Positions 54,066 to 64,000 of a DNA stretch of 64,000 nt are shown piece by piece. Location of the stretch: contig NZ_JAWLJU010000002.1 in the NCBI RefSeq assembly GCF_037120705.1, positions 2,420,001 to 2,484,000 on the forward strand. Reading direction: 5' to 3'. Both the position numbers and the translations under genes were made by a program. The notes below the pieces were generated by a model, which searched no databases, was not told the DNA's origin, and saw only the letters and a list, made by a program, of their open reading frames with translations. This DNA is from Pseudoalteromonas sp. UG3-2 (lineage in GTDB: Bacteria; Pseudomonadota; Gammaproteobacteria; Enterobacterales; Alteromonadaceae). Position 1 is the first letter of the stretch. The number at the start of each line of letters is the position of its first letter.

Positions 54066-54839
54066 CTAATCACACTTGTGCGTTTTACATAGCTCGCTGA
54101 GGGCGACTTTGGCCTTAGGGTTGTCTTGAGCGGCTGAGCGTTTAAGCCATTTCACTGCTGCGGTAAGGTCTTGTTCACCTCCTTCACCGTCACGTAGCAT
54201 GGTAGCGTAGTTATATTGCGCCCAAGCATGGCCTGTTTCTGCGATGCTGGCAAACATATCTCGTGCGGTGACAAAATCACCCTGCGAATAAGCGTAAATG
54301 GCCTCTTGGTTTTGCTGTTGAATCTTGGGTCCATGGTATTGAATTTCAGGCTCTTTAAAACGTTGTCGCACCACGCCGCCAAGCGCATGGGTGCCCACAG
54401 GACGGTGTACTTCTAAGATCACCTCATCGGCTAGCAGGCTGGTTAACTGCTGACGCGCTAATGTTTTCGGTTGCCGCTTGAAGTAGTTATCGGTCATCAA
54501 CATACTGACGCGAATGTCCATGGTGATTTTGCGCATGCTACTGTAGGTATAAGCGCTCTCTTTGGCCTCGATTTGCTGCTCTTCAACTGCTGTGATTTGC
54601 AATACCCGCAATTGCGTTTGATATTGCTTGTCACTGAGTTTACCGACGTCATAGATAATCAAGTCGTCTACTTCAGGGGCTTTTAGCAGGGTTTGGTACT
54701 TAGCTTGCGTGGCTTGGTGCTGAAAGTACAAATAGCAAGTGATGAGCAGGGCGACCAGTAGTATGAGGTAAGGCTTAAATCGTGCGACAAAACTAAATAC
54801 CCAGTCGTAACCATTAATCAGTCGTGATGCTACTTGCAT
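54066..54839 (-). CDS. Membrane-anchored Sel1-repeat protein
   Basis: 257 residues. One transmembrane helix (about 24-42) anchors a periplasmic part with an uncharacterised region (about 55-165) and C-terminal Sel1/TPR-like repeats (about 190-250; AQYNYATMLRDGEGGEQD and AVKWLKRSAAQDNPKAK). The gene stops 3 bp from the end of the convergent GGDEF-EAL gene. The role is unknown; Sel1 repeats mediate protein contacts. Confidence 0.82.
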   Translation of the reverse strand: MQVASRLINGYDWVFSFVARFKPYLILLVALLITCYLYFQHQATQAKYQTLLKAPEVDDLIIYDVGKLSDKQYQTQLRVLQITAVEEQQIEAKESAYTYSSMRKITMDIRVSMLMTDNYFKRQPKTLARQQLTSLLADEVILEVHRPVGTHALGGVVRQRFKEPEIQYHGPKIQQQNQEAIYAYSQGDFVTARDMFASIAETGHAWAQYNYATMLRDGEGGEQDLTAAVKWLKRSAAQDNPKAKVALSELCKTHKCD

Positions 54840-54944
54840 AGTGTCTTCCTAGACGAGAGTTAAGTGAGTTTCGAGGAAATGACTTCAGAGTAGAGTAGCG
54901 AGAGAAGAGGGACAAGCACCATTGCCCCTCAGTTTTGTAACAAA

Positions 54945-56336
54945 CTATTTGCCAGACATGGTTCGCTTGGCATCTGCAGCCATTAAAGCAAATACAGCAT
55001 AGGCTGCGGTATTTTGTTTTAGCTTTTCTGGGTCAACCTTATCTAAGGTGTCGTCGGCTGTATGGTGGTAATCGAAGTAGTCGGTACCATCTTGATGTAA
55101 AGCGAAAATTGGCGCTGACGTGGCGTTTTTGAGTGGAATAAGATCCGGCCCGCCATGGGCGCCGTTTTTGCCAATATACTTGACTCCAAGCGGCTCGAGT
55201 TGCTTGGCGATGGCTCTGACGACAGGGAGTGAGTGAGCATCCACATTCGATTCAAAAGCATAGACAACATCGGCGCCAAAGTCCGACTCCGCGGCAGCGA
55301 CAATATTATCCAGCTCACCTTGATGTTGCTTAAAGTAGGCTTTGGCACCCCAAAGGCCCAATTCTTCAGCCGCAAACAGCACCACTCGAATACTGCGCTT
55401 GGGACGTTTTACATCGGCAATGTGCTTTGCTGCTGCCATGGTTAATGCCACACCTGCACCGTCATCCAATGCTCCTGTGCCTAAATCCCAAGAATCTAAG
55501 TGGCCGCCAATTAACACGTATTGCTGAGGTAATTCGCTGCCGGTGATCTCACCAATCACATTATAGCTGGTGCCTTCACCAAGATCTTCGGTTTGAATGT
55601 TCATTTGCACTTTGACGCGGTGACCGCCATTGATCAGGCGCTCCAGCTGGTCGGCGTCGGGGTTGGCGACAGCCGTGGCTGGGATCTTCTTAACCCCTGC
55701 TTGGTAATGACTACCACCGGTATGGGCAAAACGGTGAGCACTGGTGCTGACAGAGCGCATCATATAGGCAATGGCGCCTTTCTTGGCCGCTTCTACCGCG
55801 CCAACGCCCCGAGCTTTCACTGCAGGGCCGTAGCCGTTACCATCAATATCGCGATTCATACGGTAGTTAATAAAAGCGATTTTGCCATCAAGGCTGCCGT
55901 CAGGCGCTGCGATTAATTCGTCCAACGTCTCAAACAGCACAACCTCAGCGCTGAGGCCTTGCTCTGGTGTGCTTACACTGTTACCTAATGCCGTTAGGTG
56001 CAGAGGTTGCTCACTGGGGCTAAGGATAGTGGCGGACTCATGATAGCGACGCCAATGGGGAAAAGTGGCTTCTTCTACCCACACTTTATCAAACCCTAAA
56101 CGCTCGAACTGTGCTTGCGCCCATGCGACCGCTTTTTTGTCGTTTTCAGTACCGGGTAATCGGGGGCCGATTTCGGTGGTTAACTCACTGAGCAGTTGCC
56201 AGCTTAGTGAGCTGTCTTGAGCCGCTTGTCGCACTTGGGCAACTTGCTGTAATTGCTTGGCAGTAAACTCTTCGGCCACAGCTTGGCCAAAGCCAGCGGC
56301 AAATAATGTCATCGCAATAACGGAGGTAAACTTCAT
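54945..56336 (-). CDS. Exported M28-family metallo-aminopeptidase
   Basis: 463 residues from ATG 56336, which gives a signal peptide (about 22 residues, ending QAVA-EE); more upstream starts lack one. The M28 zinc peptidase domain (about 245-455) contains GGHLDSWDLGTGALDDGAG (first His and bridging Asp), AAEELGLWGA (catalytic Glu-Glu), and HHTADDTLDKVDPEKL (last His). A PA-type insert (about 110-230) precedes it. It trims amino-terminal residues from peptides in the periplasm or outside. Substrate preference is not visible. Confidence 0.93.
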   Translation of the reverse strand: MKFTSVIAMTLFAAGFGQAVAEEFTAKQLQQVAQVRQAAQDSSLSWQLLSELTTEIGPRLPGTENDKKAVAWAQAQFERLGFDKVWVEEATFPHWRRYHESATILSPSEQPLHLTALGNSVSTPEQGLSAEVVLFETLDELIAAPDGSLDGKIAFINYRMNRDIDGNGYGPAVKARGVGAVEAAKKGAIAYMMRSVSTSAHRFAHTGGSHYQAGVKKIPATAVANPDADQLERLINGGHRVKVQMNIQTEDLGEGTSYNVIGEITGSELPQQYVLIGGHLDSWDLGTGALDDGAGVALTMAAAKHIADVKRPKRSIRVVLFAAEELGLWGAKAYFKQHQGELDNIVAAAESDFGADVVYAFESNVDAHSLPVVRAIAKQLEPLGVKYIGKNGAHGGPDLIPLKNATSAPIFALHQDGTDYFDYHHTADDTLDKVDPEKLKQNTAAYAVFALMAADAKRTMSGK

Positions 56337-56496
56337 AATGATCCTTGGTCTGAGGTGTAAATCGTCGATATTAAACCATAAATCACCGTTTCTGTCTGAG
56401 CTATACGATAATACCCCAGAGGCGAGCAACAGAGGGTTAGCTGTTCTGAGTATTTATGATTAAAATGGAGGCCTAGAAAACAGTTAGGAAATCACA

Positions 56497-57879
56497 GTGG
56501 CAATATCTTCTTTTTCTCAATTGGCGTTGCGCCCAGAGTTACTGCAGCGACTTGCTGATTTAAACTATGTACTGCCGACAGCCGTGCAAGCAATCAGCCT
56601 ACAGCCAGCACTGGCAGGTGAAGACTTAGTGGTGAAAGGGAAAACGGGCTCGGGAAAAACCTTAGCTTTTACCCTGGCACTGCTGAATAAACTGCGCTGT
56701 GATGCTACTCATGTACAGGCACTGGTATTATGCCCAACCAGAGAGTTGGCCGAGCAAGTCAGTGTGGAAATAAAGCAAGTGGCGGCGCTGATTGCTAACG
56801 TGCGAGTGTTAACCTTATGTGGGGGGATGCCAATTGGTGCCCAGGTAAGTGCCTTAAAGCAAGGCGCGCACATTGTTGTGGGGACTCCAGGGCGCGTTGA
56901 GGAGCATCTGCTCAATGGTGCGCTGATGCTTAGTGAAGTGGATACTCTGGTGTTAGACGAAGCCGATCAAATGTTAGACATGGGCTTTATGGAAACCTTA
57001 GATAGCATTTTGGTGTACTTGCCACCAAATCGTCAGAACTTGATGTTTAGCGCCACCTATCCGGAAAAAATTATGCAGGCTGCTAAACGCTTTATGGCGT
57101 CTCCGCAATTGCTGGAAGCCAATGAGCAGCCAAGCCACAGTAATATTAAGCAAGTTTTTTATAAGCTCGATAACAACAAGATGCGCTTTAATGCCCTGCG
57201 AGTGCTGCTGGCCCAGCATCAACCACAATCGTGTATTGTGTTTTGTAATACCAAAGTGGAAACCAAACGACTATTTTCAGAGCTGCAACAAACTGGCCTC
57301 GCCTGTGTTGAATTACATGGTGACTTAGACCAAGGTGAGCGCGAATGGTCACTGTTATCGTTTGCCAATAAAAGTGCCAACATCTTAGTCGCCACCGATG
57401 TCGCTGCCCGAGGTCTTGACGTTGAAGCCGTAGACTTAGTCGTTAATTATCATCTGGCGTTAGAGCCGCAAACCCATGTTCATCGCATTGGCCGTACAGG
57501 GCGAGGAGAGCATAAAGGGCTGGCTGTGTCTTTATTCGGTGAAAAAGAAATGTTCAAAGTTGAACAGTTACAAAGCCTATTTCAGCACCCGCTAGAGCAA
57601 GGTAAGCTACCCAGTCATACGTTGTTAGATAAACCAGCTTACAAGCCAAATATGGTGACCCTAATGATCGCCGGAGGCAAGCAACAAAAGTTGCGTAAGG
57701 GTGATATCGTTGGTTGCTTAACTGGGGAAGAGGGGATCAGTGTTAAACAAATTGGCAAGATCAACATCTACGATGTGCAGACTTTTGTGGCGGTAAAACG
57801 CGAAGCAGTCAAGCCAGCCTTACGGAAATTAAACCAGAGTCGAATTAAGAACAAGCGCTTTAAAGCAATGCGAGCTTAA
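56497..57879 (+). CDS. dbpA: ATP-dependent RNA helicase DbpA
   Basis: 460 residues from GTG 56497. DEAD-box helicase for late 50S assembly. The Q-motif region precedes the Walker A KTGSGKT (49-55), then LDEADQML, SATY, and HRIGRTGRG in the second RecA domain. The C-terminal DbpA RNA-binding domain (about 385-460, MIAGGKQQKLRKGDIVG) binds hairpin 92 of 23S rRNA. The last 20 bp overlap the convergent J-domain gene. Confidence 0.96.
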   Translation: MAISSFSQLALRPELLQRLADLNYVLPTAVQAISLQPALAGEDLVVKGKTGSGKTLAFTLALLNKLRCDATHVQALVLCPTRELAEQVSVEIKQVAALIANVRVLTLCGGMPIGAQVSALKQGAHIVVGTPGRVEEHLLNGALMLSEVDTLVLDEADQMLDMGFMETLDSILVYLPPNRQNLMFSATYPEKIMQAAKRFMASPQLLEANEQPSHSNIKQVFYKLDNNKMRFNALRVLLAQHQPQSCIVFCNTKVETKRLFSELQQTGLACVELHGDLDQGEREWSLLSFANKSANILVATDVAARGLDVEAVDLVVNYHLALEPQTHVHRIGRTGRGEHKGLAVSLFGEKEMFKVEQLQSLFQHPLEQGKLPSHTLLDKPAYKPNMVTLMIAGGKQQKLRKGDIVGCLTGEEGISVKQIGKINIYDVQTFVAVKREAVKPALRKLNQSRIKNKRFKAMRA

Positions 57880-58435
57880 GCGCTTCATACTCATCTTGTA
57901 ACTCTTTGAAGCGTTCTTCATCCCCCGCTTTGTCGGGGTGGTGTGCCAGAGCAAGTCGGCGCCAATATTTGCTCAGCTTAGCCCGATCGTAGTGCTCTGG
58001 TAACCCCCACCTTTGTGCAATGGCGCCAATGTCGACATTTTTTGCTGACACCAAAGGCTGTTGTTGGCCAAATCGGCGCCAAAAGTTATCTAAAAGTTCG
58101 GCGACTTCAGCGCTACTGGTTTCGTAGTTTTGCCAATCGAGATAATACTCTCGTAGTGGGTCTGACTGGCTGATATTCACTTGGCTCGGCTCTTTGTCTA
58201 AATAAACATTAAGTGCGGCAACATGCAAATACTGTTGTTGCTCTGCCAGCTCGCCTTGTAGCGTATACAAGGCGTTCATGATGAGAAAGTTACGCTTAAA
58301 TAAGTCTTTATTGGGGTCATCGTCGAGTTGTGGCAGTTGTTGTTGGCGCATGAGTTCAGCGGCAATGGTGTGCACTTTTAATTGCTCAGATTGGCAAATT
58401 AGGTTGAAAATAGCGTCTACAAGCGGATTGAACAT
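57860..58435 (-). CDS. DnaJ-related protein with C-terminal J domain
   Basis: 191 residues. The N-terminal 'DNA-J related' domain (about 1-125) starts with FNPLVDAIFNLICQSEQLKVH. A J domain ends the protein (about 138-190) and has the HPD motif in ALAHHPDKAGDEERFKEL, so it can stimulate a DnaK partner. This domain order (J domain last) is normal for the family. It overlaps dbpA at the 3' end. Confidence 0.92.
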   Translation of the reverse strand: MFNPLVDAIFNLICQSEQLKVHTIAAELMRQQQLPQLDDDPNKDLFKRNFLIMNALYTLQGELAEQQQYLHVAALNVYLDKEPSQVNISQSDPLREYYLDWQNYETSSAEVAELLDNFWRRFGQQQPLVSAKNVDIGAIAQRWGLPEHYDRAKLSKYWRRLALAHHPDKAGDEERFKELQDEYEALKLALL

Positions 58436-58506
58436 TGTCGCCCTATGTTTGTTGGTGTATCTTCACAATACCACGTAGGTTAAATGATCGGCAATGGAGA
58501 ACAGGG

Positions 58507-61341
58507 ATGGAGTTGAAAAGCTGGGGCAGGTTATGGTCTCGCACTGTAATTTACGGGTTATTTGTCTCTAGCGCCTACATTCCCACATGGACTTACGCCA
58601 CAGAGCTCGATCTCAGTCAGCTAGAAACACTAGAAAGCTGGCAGCTACAACAACAAGCGGGCTTGGAGTGGTTGGCCGACAAGCAACTCAGTGCTGAGCA
58701 AAGAGCTGAGCTGTTACTCACCCTCAGTCGTCTGCCATATCAACAAAATAATTTTCGCGATGCGCTTAAGTTTCTCACACTGTTAGAGCAGCATACTAGT
58801 GCCAATAAGCTTAGTGATAACTATTTCAAGGCATTAAAATTACAAGGGATATGCCACTTTTATTTAGGTCAGTATCAAGACGCCATCGACCTCTATGAGC
58901 GTGCCTTAGCGGTTGCACAGCAGCGTCAAAACGCCATTGAAATTGCCAACCTCCGGAGTAATTTGGGCTTGGCCTTTTTCAAAAGCCATACCTTAGACCA
59001 AGCTCTGGCGCACTTTCTTGAAGCCGACGCGCTTTACCAACAGTATGGAGATGCGCAAGACCAAGCTGATATTTTACTCAATATTTCTGGTGTGTATATT
59101 CGCCAAGCAGCCTATGACAAAGCAGAGGAAATGTTACAAACGGCATTACAGGCGTTTGGTCGCTTAGGGGATGAGTATGGTGAAGCGCTGGCTCAGGCTG
59201 ATCTGGGGGTGCTGTATACAGAAACCCAACGCCCCGAGCTTGCAAGAGCTTCCTATCAAGCTGCCATCGATTATTACGAACAACAAAATGATATTCGGCA
59301 TTTATCCTATGAGTATGTCAATTTATCCAAGCTGAGCTACTCGCTTAACGCTTTAGAGGAGGCGGAAAAAGAGGCCAATTTCGCGCTCTATTATGGTGAA
59401 AAGGCAAATAACCCAGCCAACTTAATGGAAGCCTATTTTGCCTTGGCCAAAGTGTTATTTGCACAATCGCGCTTAACCCGTGCTCTGGATTACGCTCAGC
59501 AATCACTGGCTTTAAGTCAGCAGCTTGGCGAGCAAAGAAAAGAGTCTGCGTCATTACGATTGTTGGCTTTGATTGCAGCCGCAACAGGGAACATCGCGCT
59601 CTCTAGAGACTATCACCAGCAATACCTTGCTCTGCAAAGGCGGCTAATGAGAGACAGCGTGCAACAGCGCATAAATGATTACCGAGCTAAGTATGAGGCC
59701 AGTGAATTAAGCCGGGAAGTGGAGTCGTTGAAGCAAGCGCAAAAGTTACAGAGTTTAAAGGAACAGCAAAAAAGTCAGCTTCTCATGCTCAGTGCCATTA
59801 TAGGCCTATTAACGTTATTGAGTGGTTTTGCACTGTATCGTCGTCGGTCTGAGCAACAAGCCAAACTTGAGTTAACGAAAAAAGTCGCTGAGCGCACGGC
59901 ACAGTTACAGCAAAAAGCGGATGAACTGAAAACCGCAAATAGCGTAAAAAGTCAGTTTTTAGCTAACATGAGTCATGAGATAAGAACGCCTTTGACCACG
60001 GTGTTAGGTCATGCTGAAGATCTACTGACAGGGCACACTTTAACTCCCGAGGCCACTCATGCGGTAAAAGTGATGCATGCTCAAGGCTGCCATCTACGAG
60101 ACTTAGTCAGTGATATTCTCGATCTCAGTAAAATTGAAGCGGAGCGTCTTGAGCTTGAGCCGAGTGAGTTTTTGTTAAGCAGTTTATTAGCGGATCTTGG
60201 TGATACCTTTCAACAGAGCTGTGAGAATAAGTCACTGGACTTTATCGTGGTCAATCGACTGGAGGACAATGCCTGTGTACGCTTGGATTATATTCGAGTA
60301 AAGCAAATATTAATTAACCTACTCAGCAATGCCTTAAAGTTCACAGAGACCGGCCGCATTGAGCTTCATCTTACGTCTACTCAGCAAGGGCTAGCGTTTA
60401 CTGTTATTGATACCGGAATTGGCATGAATGAACAGCAAGTAGCGCGTATTTTTGATAGTTTTCAGCAAGCAGATAACAGTATCACTAGACGTTTTGGAGG
60501 TTCTGGGCTTGGGCTCAGCTTATCCAACAAACTTGCTCAAATGATGGCGGCAGACATTCATGTTACCAGTGCACCAGGCCAAGGAAGCACCTTTACATTT
60601 GCGCTCCCTTGCCATCTATACCGTATGACAGAGAGTAACTTCTCGGATCCCTCTCCTGGTATAAATGAGCCGCTCACTGGCAGTGTGCTAATTGTCGAAG
60701 ATCATGTTGAAAATCGTCAGCTGTTTGCGCGTATGGTAGCGCGGTATGGTCCGTCGGTGAGTACGGCTGAAAACGGCAAACAAGCGGTGGAATTATGTTT
60801 GAGTCAATTCCCCGACTTAGTACTGATGGATATTCAAATGCCTGATATGGACGGCTTAGAGGCGTTGAAAATTCTTCGTACAGCCGGTTATAACCAGCCA
60901 ATCTATGCCCTCACAGCCAATGTGCTGAGCAATGAAGTGCAGTCATATATAGCCGCTGGCTTTAATGGCCATATTGGTAAACCGTTTAGCAAAAAAGAAT
61001 TGTTGGCTGTGCTTAAGGACAATTTGCAAGTAGCTGAACAGGGAGAGTTAGGAGATATTCAAGTGGATCTTTCCGATCTCAGAGACAGCTTTGCCAGTAC
61101 TTTTGAGCAAGAACGTTATTTGGCGATTGATGCATGGCAGAATGAAGATTGGCAAGCGCTGCAGGGACTGTGTCATAAGCTTGCCGGTGCCGCGACTATG
61201 TTTGGCTTTACTGCGCTGGCGAAAGTAGCTAAGTCGTTTGAGCTGGCGCTAACGCAGCAAAACGCCGAGCAATATCAAAGTCTGTTTTTGGCCTTATGTG
61301 ATGAGCTGGGGGCCAACTCGACAACCATTATAAGCGATTAA
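58507..61341 (+). CDS. TPR hybrid histidine kinase with receiver and Hpt
   Basis: 944 residues from ATG 58507, which has GGAGAACAGGG upstream; ATG/other starts to 58435 lack support. A signal peptide (about 1-30) leads into a periplasmic TPR array (about 40-390), then a coiled coil, TM helix (about 425-445), HisKA with His 490 (MSHEIRTPL), HATPase (DTGIGM, GGSGLGL), a receiver (Asp 775 in [11 protein letters not shown]), and an Hpt domain with His 890 (CHKLAGA). It thus holds the whole phosphorelay chain up to a final response regulator. The TPR domain probably senses a protein or peptide. Confidence 0.94.
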   Translation: MELKSWGRLWSRTVIYGLFVSSAYIPTWTYATELDLSQLETLESWQLQQQAGLEWLADKQLSAEQRAELLLTLSRLPYQQNNFRDALKFLTLLEQHTSANKLSDNYFKALKLQGICHFYLGQYQDAIDLYERALAVAQQRQNAIEIANLRSNLGLAFFKSHTLDQALAHFLEADALYQQYGDAQDQADILLNISGVYIRQAAYDKAEEMLQTALQAFGRLGDEYGEALAQADLGVLYTETQRPELARASYQAAIDYYEQQNDIRHLSYEYVNLSKLSYSLNALEEAEKEANFALYYGEKANNPANLMEAYFALAKVLFAQSRLTRALDYAQQSLALSQQLGEQRKESASLRLLALIAAATGNIALSRDYHQQYLALQRRLMRDSVQQRINDYRAKYEASELSREVESLKQAQKLQSLKEQQKSQLLMLSAIIGLLTLLSGFALYRRRSEQQAKLELTKKVAERTAQLQQKADELKTANSVKSQFLANMSHEIRTPLTTVLGHAEDLLTGHTLTPEATHAVKVMHAQGCHLRDLVSDILDLSKIEAERLELEPSEFLLSSLLADLGDTFQQSCENKSLDFIVVNRLEDNACVRLDYIRVKQILINLLSNALKFTETGRIELHLTSTQQGLAFTVIDTGIGMNEQQVARIFDSFQQADNSITRRFGGSGLGLSLSNKLAQMMAADIHVTSAPGQGSTFTFALPCHLYRMTESNFSDPSPGINEPLTGSVLIVEDHVENRQLFARMVARYGPSVSTAENGKQAVELCLSQFPDLVLMDIQMPDMDGLEALKILRTAGYNQPIYALTANVLSNEVQSYIAAGFNGHIGKPFSKKELLAVLKDNLQVAEQGELGDIQVDLSDLRDSFASTFEQERYLAIDAWQNEDWQALQGLCHKLAGAATMFGFTALAKVAKSFELALTQQNAEQYQSLFLALCDELGANSTTIISD

Positions 61342-62597
61342 AACAGCTCAACCTCATTATTGTCTGACTGCGGCTCTGCAGCATCTGGCTCTTCGTCCGT
61401 TACTAATCGTGCCAGGTCTTTCCTGGCTTCGGTATTTAACGGCGCTTCTGTCACCTTAAATAAGGACAGCTTCTCTTGAATGCTTTTTGACAACTCAATA
61501 AGATCGCGATTGGACACGGCTTGTATTTTCGTGCTCGATAAGGCATCAGAGTTAAGCACCACCATGGATTCGACACTCTCTTGGGCTTCGTCAGAGGCAC
61601 GCTTTTGTTCGCCGACCTGCTGGTGGATATTTTGCGACATCTGGTTAATTGACAGCATGGCTTTTTCTATTTCATCGACCTCGTTGGTGGATGCTTCGCT
61701 TAACTTGACTGTGGCATCCGTTTCTTCTAGAGCTGCCTGCATTAGCTCATACACTGCGTCGGTGCCGGATTGAATTTTGGCAATAACCTGGCTTACTTCT
61801 TTAGTCGATTGGCTGGTTCTAGCTGCTAGGCTTCTTACTTCGTCGGCTACGACGGCAAAACCGCGGCCAAGTTCACCCGCTCGTGCCGCTTCTATCGCTG
61901 CATTGAGGGCTAACAAGTTGGTTTGTTCGGCAATGGCATTAATTACTTCGATAACCGAGCTTATTTCATTACTATCTGCTTTTAAAGCTTCTATTTGCTC
62001 ATTGGTCTTTTTGATGTTGTCTGCAAGTGACAGCAAACTCGTCTGACTTTTATTGGTGTCTTGGCGAGTCTGCTGAACGGCATTGGTGGCATCTTCTACC
62101 GAGTGATGAATTTGCTCAAGGCTTTCATCCAGTTGTGAGGATACTTCCAACACGGCGGCGATAGATTGCGCTAAATGTTGGCCATGAGAATGTTGCAATG
62201 TTGCCTTTTGTGTCATCGACGCATAGGTGTCTTTGAGGCTGTCTGCCATGGGATAAAGGCGTGAGGATGAGTTATATACTTCGCCTATAATATGCTCCAT
62301 CACCGCAAAACAGTCATTCATCACTAGACAGGAGTGAGGAAGGTTACGATCTTGCTCATCAAAACGATACGTTAAATCGACTCCTTCTTCATTCACTAGA
62401 CGGTTGGCAAGCTGCTGGAATTGTTGTTCGGTACTGGCTTTGCGACTTATAAAAAAATAATGACCAGCGCTGGAAACACAGATTACCGCAATTATAGTGA
62501 GCAGTTGCCAACTCGTTTCAGACATCAGTGTTAGCGCTATAACAGCGGCAATACAATTTAACAGCGCGGTAATAATAATGAGGCGATTCTGCTTCAT
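61338..62597 (-). CDS. Methyl-accepting chemotaxis protein lacking a periplasmic domain
   Basis: 419 residues from ATG 62597 (GGTGGGG upstream). Two closely spaced TM helices (about 5-23 and 29-47) leave almost no periplasmic loop, so the usual ligand domain is missing. The cytoplasmic part ends with the chemoreceptor signalling tip, with [23 protein letters not shown] near 230-250. It should sense an intracellular or membrane cue and feed CheA. It converges on the TPR hybrid kinase, sharing TTAA at the stops. Confidence 0.92.
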   Translation of the reverse strand: MKQNRLIIITALLNCIAAVIALTLMSETSWQLLTIIAVICVSSAGHYFFISRKASTEQQFQQLANRLVNEEGVDLTYRFDEQDRNLPHSCLVMNDCFAVMEHIIGEVYNSSSRLYPMADSLKDTYASMTQKATLQHSHGQHLAQSIAAVLEVSSQLDESLEQIHHSVEDATNAVQQTRQDTNKSQTSLLSLADNIKKTNEQIEALKADSNEISSVIEVINAIAEQTNLLALNAAIEAARAGELGRGFAVVADEVRSLAARTSQSTKEVSQVIAKIQSGTDAVYELMQAALEETDATVKLSEASTNEVDEIEKAMLSINQMSQNIHQQVGEQKRASDEAQESVESMVVLNSDALSSTKIQAVSNRDLIELSKSIQEKLSLFKVTEAPLNTEARKDLARLVTDEEPDAAEPQSDNNEVELF

Positions 62598-62796
62598 GTT
62601 GATCCCCACCAACGGTATTCTAATTTCAAGTTTGCGTTCCTTTTAGTTGCTCATTTAATGGCGGCAGGATGATGCTATGTTGAGTTTGCAACATTTTGAT
62701 CCTGCGAATAAAACAGCCAAAAATACAACCACTAGATAGGTATAGTTCAAAAACGGCTGGAGGGCGAGGTTTATTGCTAATTGCTATAAAAAAGAA

Positions 62797-62820
62797 AAAA
62801 GCCAGCAGTTGCTGGCTTTT
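62797..62820 (-). terminator. Rho gene terminator
   Basis: GCCAGCA / TGCTGGC, a 7-bp stem with a 2-nt loop, extended by A/T pairs. On the minus strand it is followed by a T run with one C. It begins about 16 nt after the rho stop. Confidence 0.85.
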
Positions 62821-62835
62821 CATTGTAAAGAAGTG

Positions 62836-64000
62836 CTACTTACGGCGCATGGAGTCAAAAAACTCGTTATTGGTTTTGCTCATTGAGAGCTTATCAATTA
62901 AGAATTCCATGGCATCGATTTCACTCATTTCATGGACAATCTTACGCAGAATCCACATTTTTTGTAATTCGTCAGTCTTAGTGAGAAGCTCCTCACGACG
63001 AGTACCTGAACGGTTAAAGTCAATAGCTGGGAAGACACGTTTTTCTGCAATCTTACGGTTTAGGTGCAGCTCCATGTTACCTGTGCCTTTAAACTCTTCG
63101 TAGATGACTTCATCCATCTTAGAGCCAGTATCGATGAGAGCCGTAGCGATAATGGTTAAGCTGCCGCCTTCTTCAACATTACGCGCAGCACCGAAGAAGC
63201 GCTTTGGTTTGTGCAATGCGTTGGCATCAACACCACCGGTTAACACCTTACCAGATGATGGAATAACCGTGTTGTAAGCACGCGCTAGACGAGTGATGGA
63301 GTCGAGTAAGATCACCACGTCTTTTTTGTGCTCGACTAAACGTTTGGCTTTTTCAATTACCATTTCCGCAACTTGAACGTGACGGTTGGCCGGCTCATCG
63401 AAGGTAGATGCGATCACTTCACCTTGTACCAAGCGCTGCATCTCGGTCACTTCTTCAGGACGTTCATCGATAAGCAATACCATTAGAGTGGCGTCTGGGT
63501 TGTTATAGGTAATCGACTGGGCAATGTTTTGTAGTAACATGGTCTTACCCGCCTTCGGTGGCGCAACAATCAGTGCCCGTTGACCTTTACCTATTGGCGA
63601 TGCGAGATCTAATACTCGCGCGGTGATGTCTTCTGTACTGCCGTTACCGCGCTCCATGACCATGCGTTCATTAGCGTGGATTGGCGTTAAGTTTTCAAAT
63701 AAGATCTTAGTACGAGAGTTTTCCGGCTTGTCGAAGTTAACTTCATTGACTTTTAATAGCGCGAAATATCGTTCACCATCTTTAGGTGGTCTTATCAAAC
63801 CACCGATAGTGTCACCGGTACGCAAACTAAAGCGTCTAATTTGGCTCGGAGATACATAAATATCGTCTGGACCTGCGAGATAAGATGCTTCTGACGAACG
63901 CAAAAAGCCGAAGCCATCTTGAAGAATTTCTAAAACGCCGCCGCCATAAATGTTTTCGCCGCTTTTGGCGTGCGCTTTCAAAATAGCAAAGATTATATCT
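62836..64000 (-). CDS. rho: Transcription termination factor Rho, N-terminus beyond the window
   Basis: At least 387 residues are present, almost the full protein; the frame runs off the right edge, where [15 protein letters not shown] is readable, so about the first 30 residues are missing. Key parts are the RNA-binding domain ([25 protein letters not shown]), Walker A in [12 protein letters not shown], Walker B and the Q-loop ([16 protein letters not shown]) and the R-loop ([12 protein letters not shown]). Rho is the hexameric RNA helicase that ends transcription. The TTG near 63981 is not a start. Confidence 0.97.
   Translation of the reverse strand, partial: DIIFAILKAHAKSGENIYGGGVLEILQDGFGFLRSSEASYLAGPDDIYVSPSQIRRFSLRTGDTIGGLIRPPKDGERYFALLKVNEVNFDKPENSRTKILFENLTPIHANERMVMERGNGSTEDITARVLDLASPIGKGQRALIVAPPKAGKTMLLQNIAQSITYNNPDATLMVLLIDERPEEVTEMQRLVQGEVIASTFDEPANRHVQVAEMVIEKAKRLVEHKKDVVILLDSITRLARAYNTVIPSSGKVLTGGVDANALHKPKRFFGAARNVEEGGSLTIIATALIDTGSKMDEVIYEEFKGTGNMELHLNRKIAEKRVFPAIDFNRSGTRREELLTKTDELQKMWILRKIVHEMSEIDAMEFLIDKLSMSKTNNEFFDSMRRK

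Noticed and set aside
63979..63981. TTG as start of rho
   Set aside because: The frame continues to the window edge with conserved Rho sequence.

Overview
The window looks like the chromosome of a marine-type gammaproteobacterium, most likely Alteromonadales (Pseudoalteromonas or a close relative). The evidence is gene content and order: lptM-lysA-dapF-DUF484-xerC-yigB diverging from cyaY, a hemC-hemDX-hemY block, fre-ubiD, folM-folE-folX, many cyclic-di-GMP and hybrid-kinase genes, and heptanucleotide intergenic repeats. The genus is an inference. There is no phage, transposase or CRISPR array. Almost all of it is core chromosome with a few accessory inserts.

Layout. 1-1.3 kb: 3' end of a 23S rRNA gene, 5S rRNA and a strong terminator. 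1.6-5 kb: a small membrane protein, two tandem cysteine-rich lipoproteins, and an iron-regulated fumC operon whose Fur site is the core of a 47-bp perfect palindrome. 5-12 kb: a methyltransferase; an Lrp-regulator/hydrolase/acyltransferase operon; and, divergent from it, a two-gene operon pairing a PrnB/IDO-superfamily heme protein with a kynureninase-like PLP enzyme. This is the best candidate in the window for an undescribed pathway. 11.8-12.4 kb: two tRNA-Ser genes and an unannotated 47-codon gene. 12.6-22.9 kb: lipid kinase, EamA transporter with a divergent MocR regulator, small envelope proteins, cytochrome c', the pterin operon folM-folE-folX, nadE and yceH.

22.9-34.5 kb: a CHASE/PAS/GAF hybrid kinase, a penicillin-acylase-family enzyme, a diguanylate cyclase, a GNAT-nitrilase fusion coupled to a guanidinium-type SMR exporter, MAPEG, rluF and an RmlD-like reductase. 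34.6-34.8 kb: a decayed ORF and a 10-copy 7-bp repeat. 34.8-47 kb: POT transporter, the lysine/XerC operon, cyaY, an esterase, a DUF2914 protein with a (TE)n microsatellite, and the heme operon in which hemD and hemX are one reading frame. 47-64 kb: add, a CBS protein, fre, ubiD, a PAS-GGDEF-EAL protein, a Sel1 protein, an M28 peptidase, dbpA, a J-domain protein, a TPR hybrid kinase, a chemoreceptor and the 3' part of rho, which runs off the right edge.

Themes. Iron and heme recur: Fur-fumC, cyaY, hemCDXY, cytochrome c' and the heme-dependent PrnB-like enzyme. Signalling is dense: two hybrid kinases, two GGDEF proteins and a chemoreceptor. Convergent neighbours overlap at their stop codons unusually often (seven pairs), so many gene ends have no room for a terminator. 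Start codons were moved inward where a better Shine-Dalgarno sequence or family-typical N-terminus argued for it; these choices are stated per gene.
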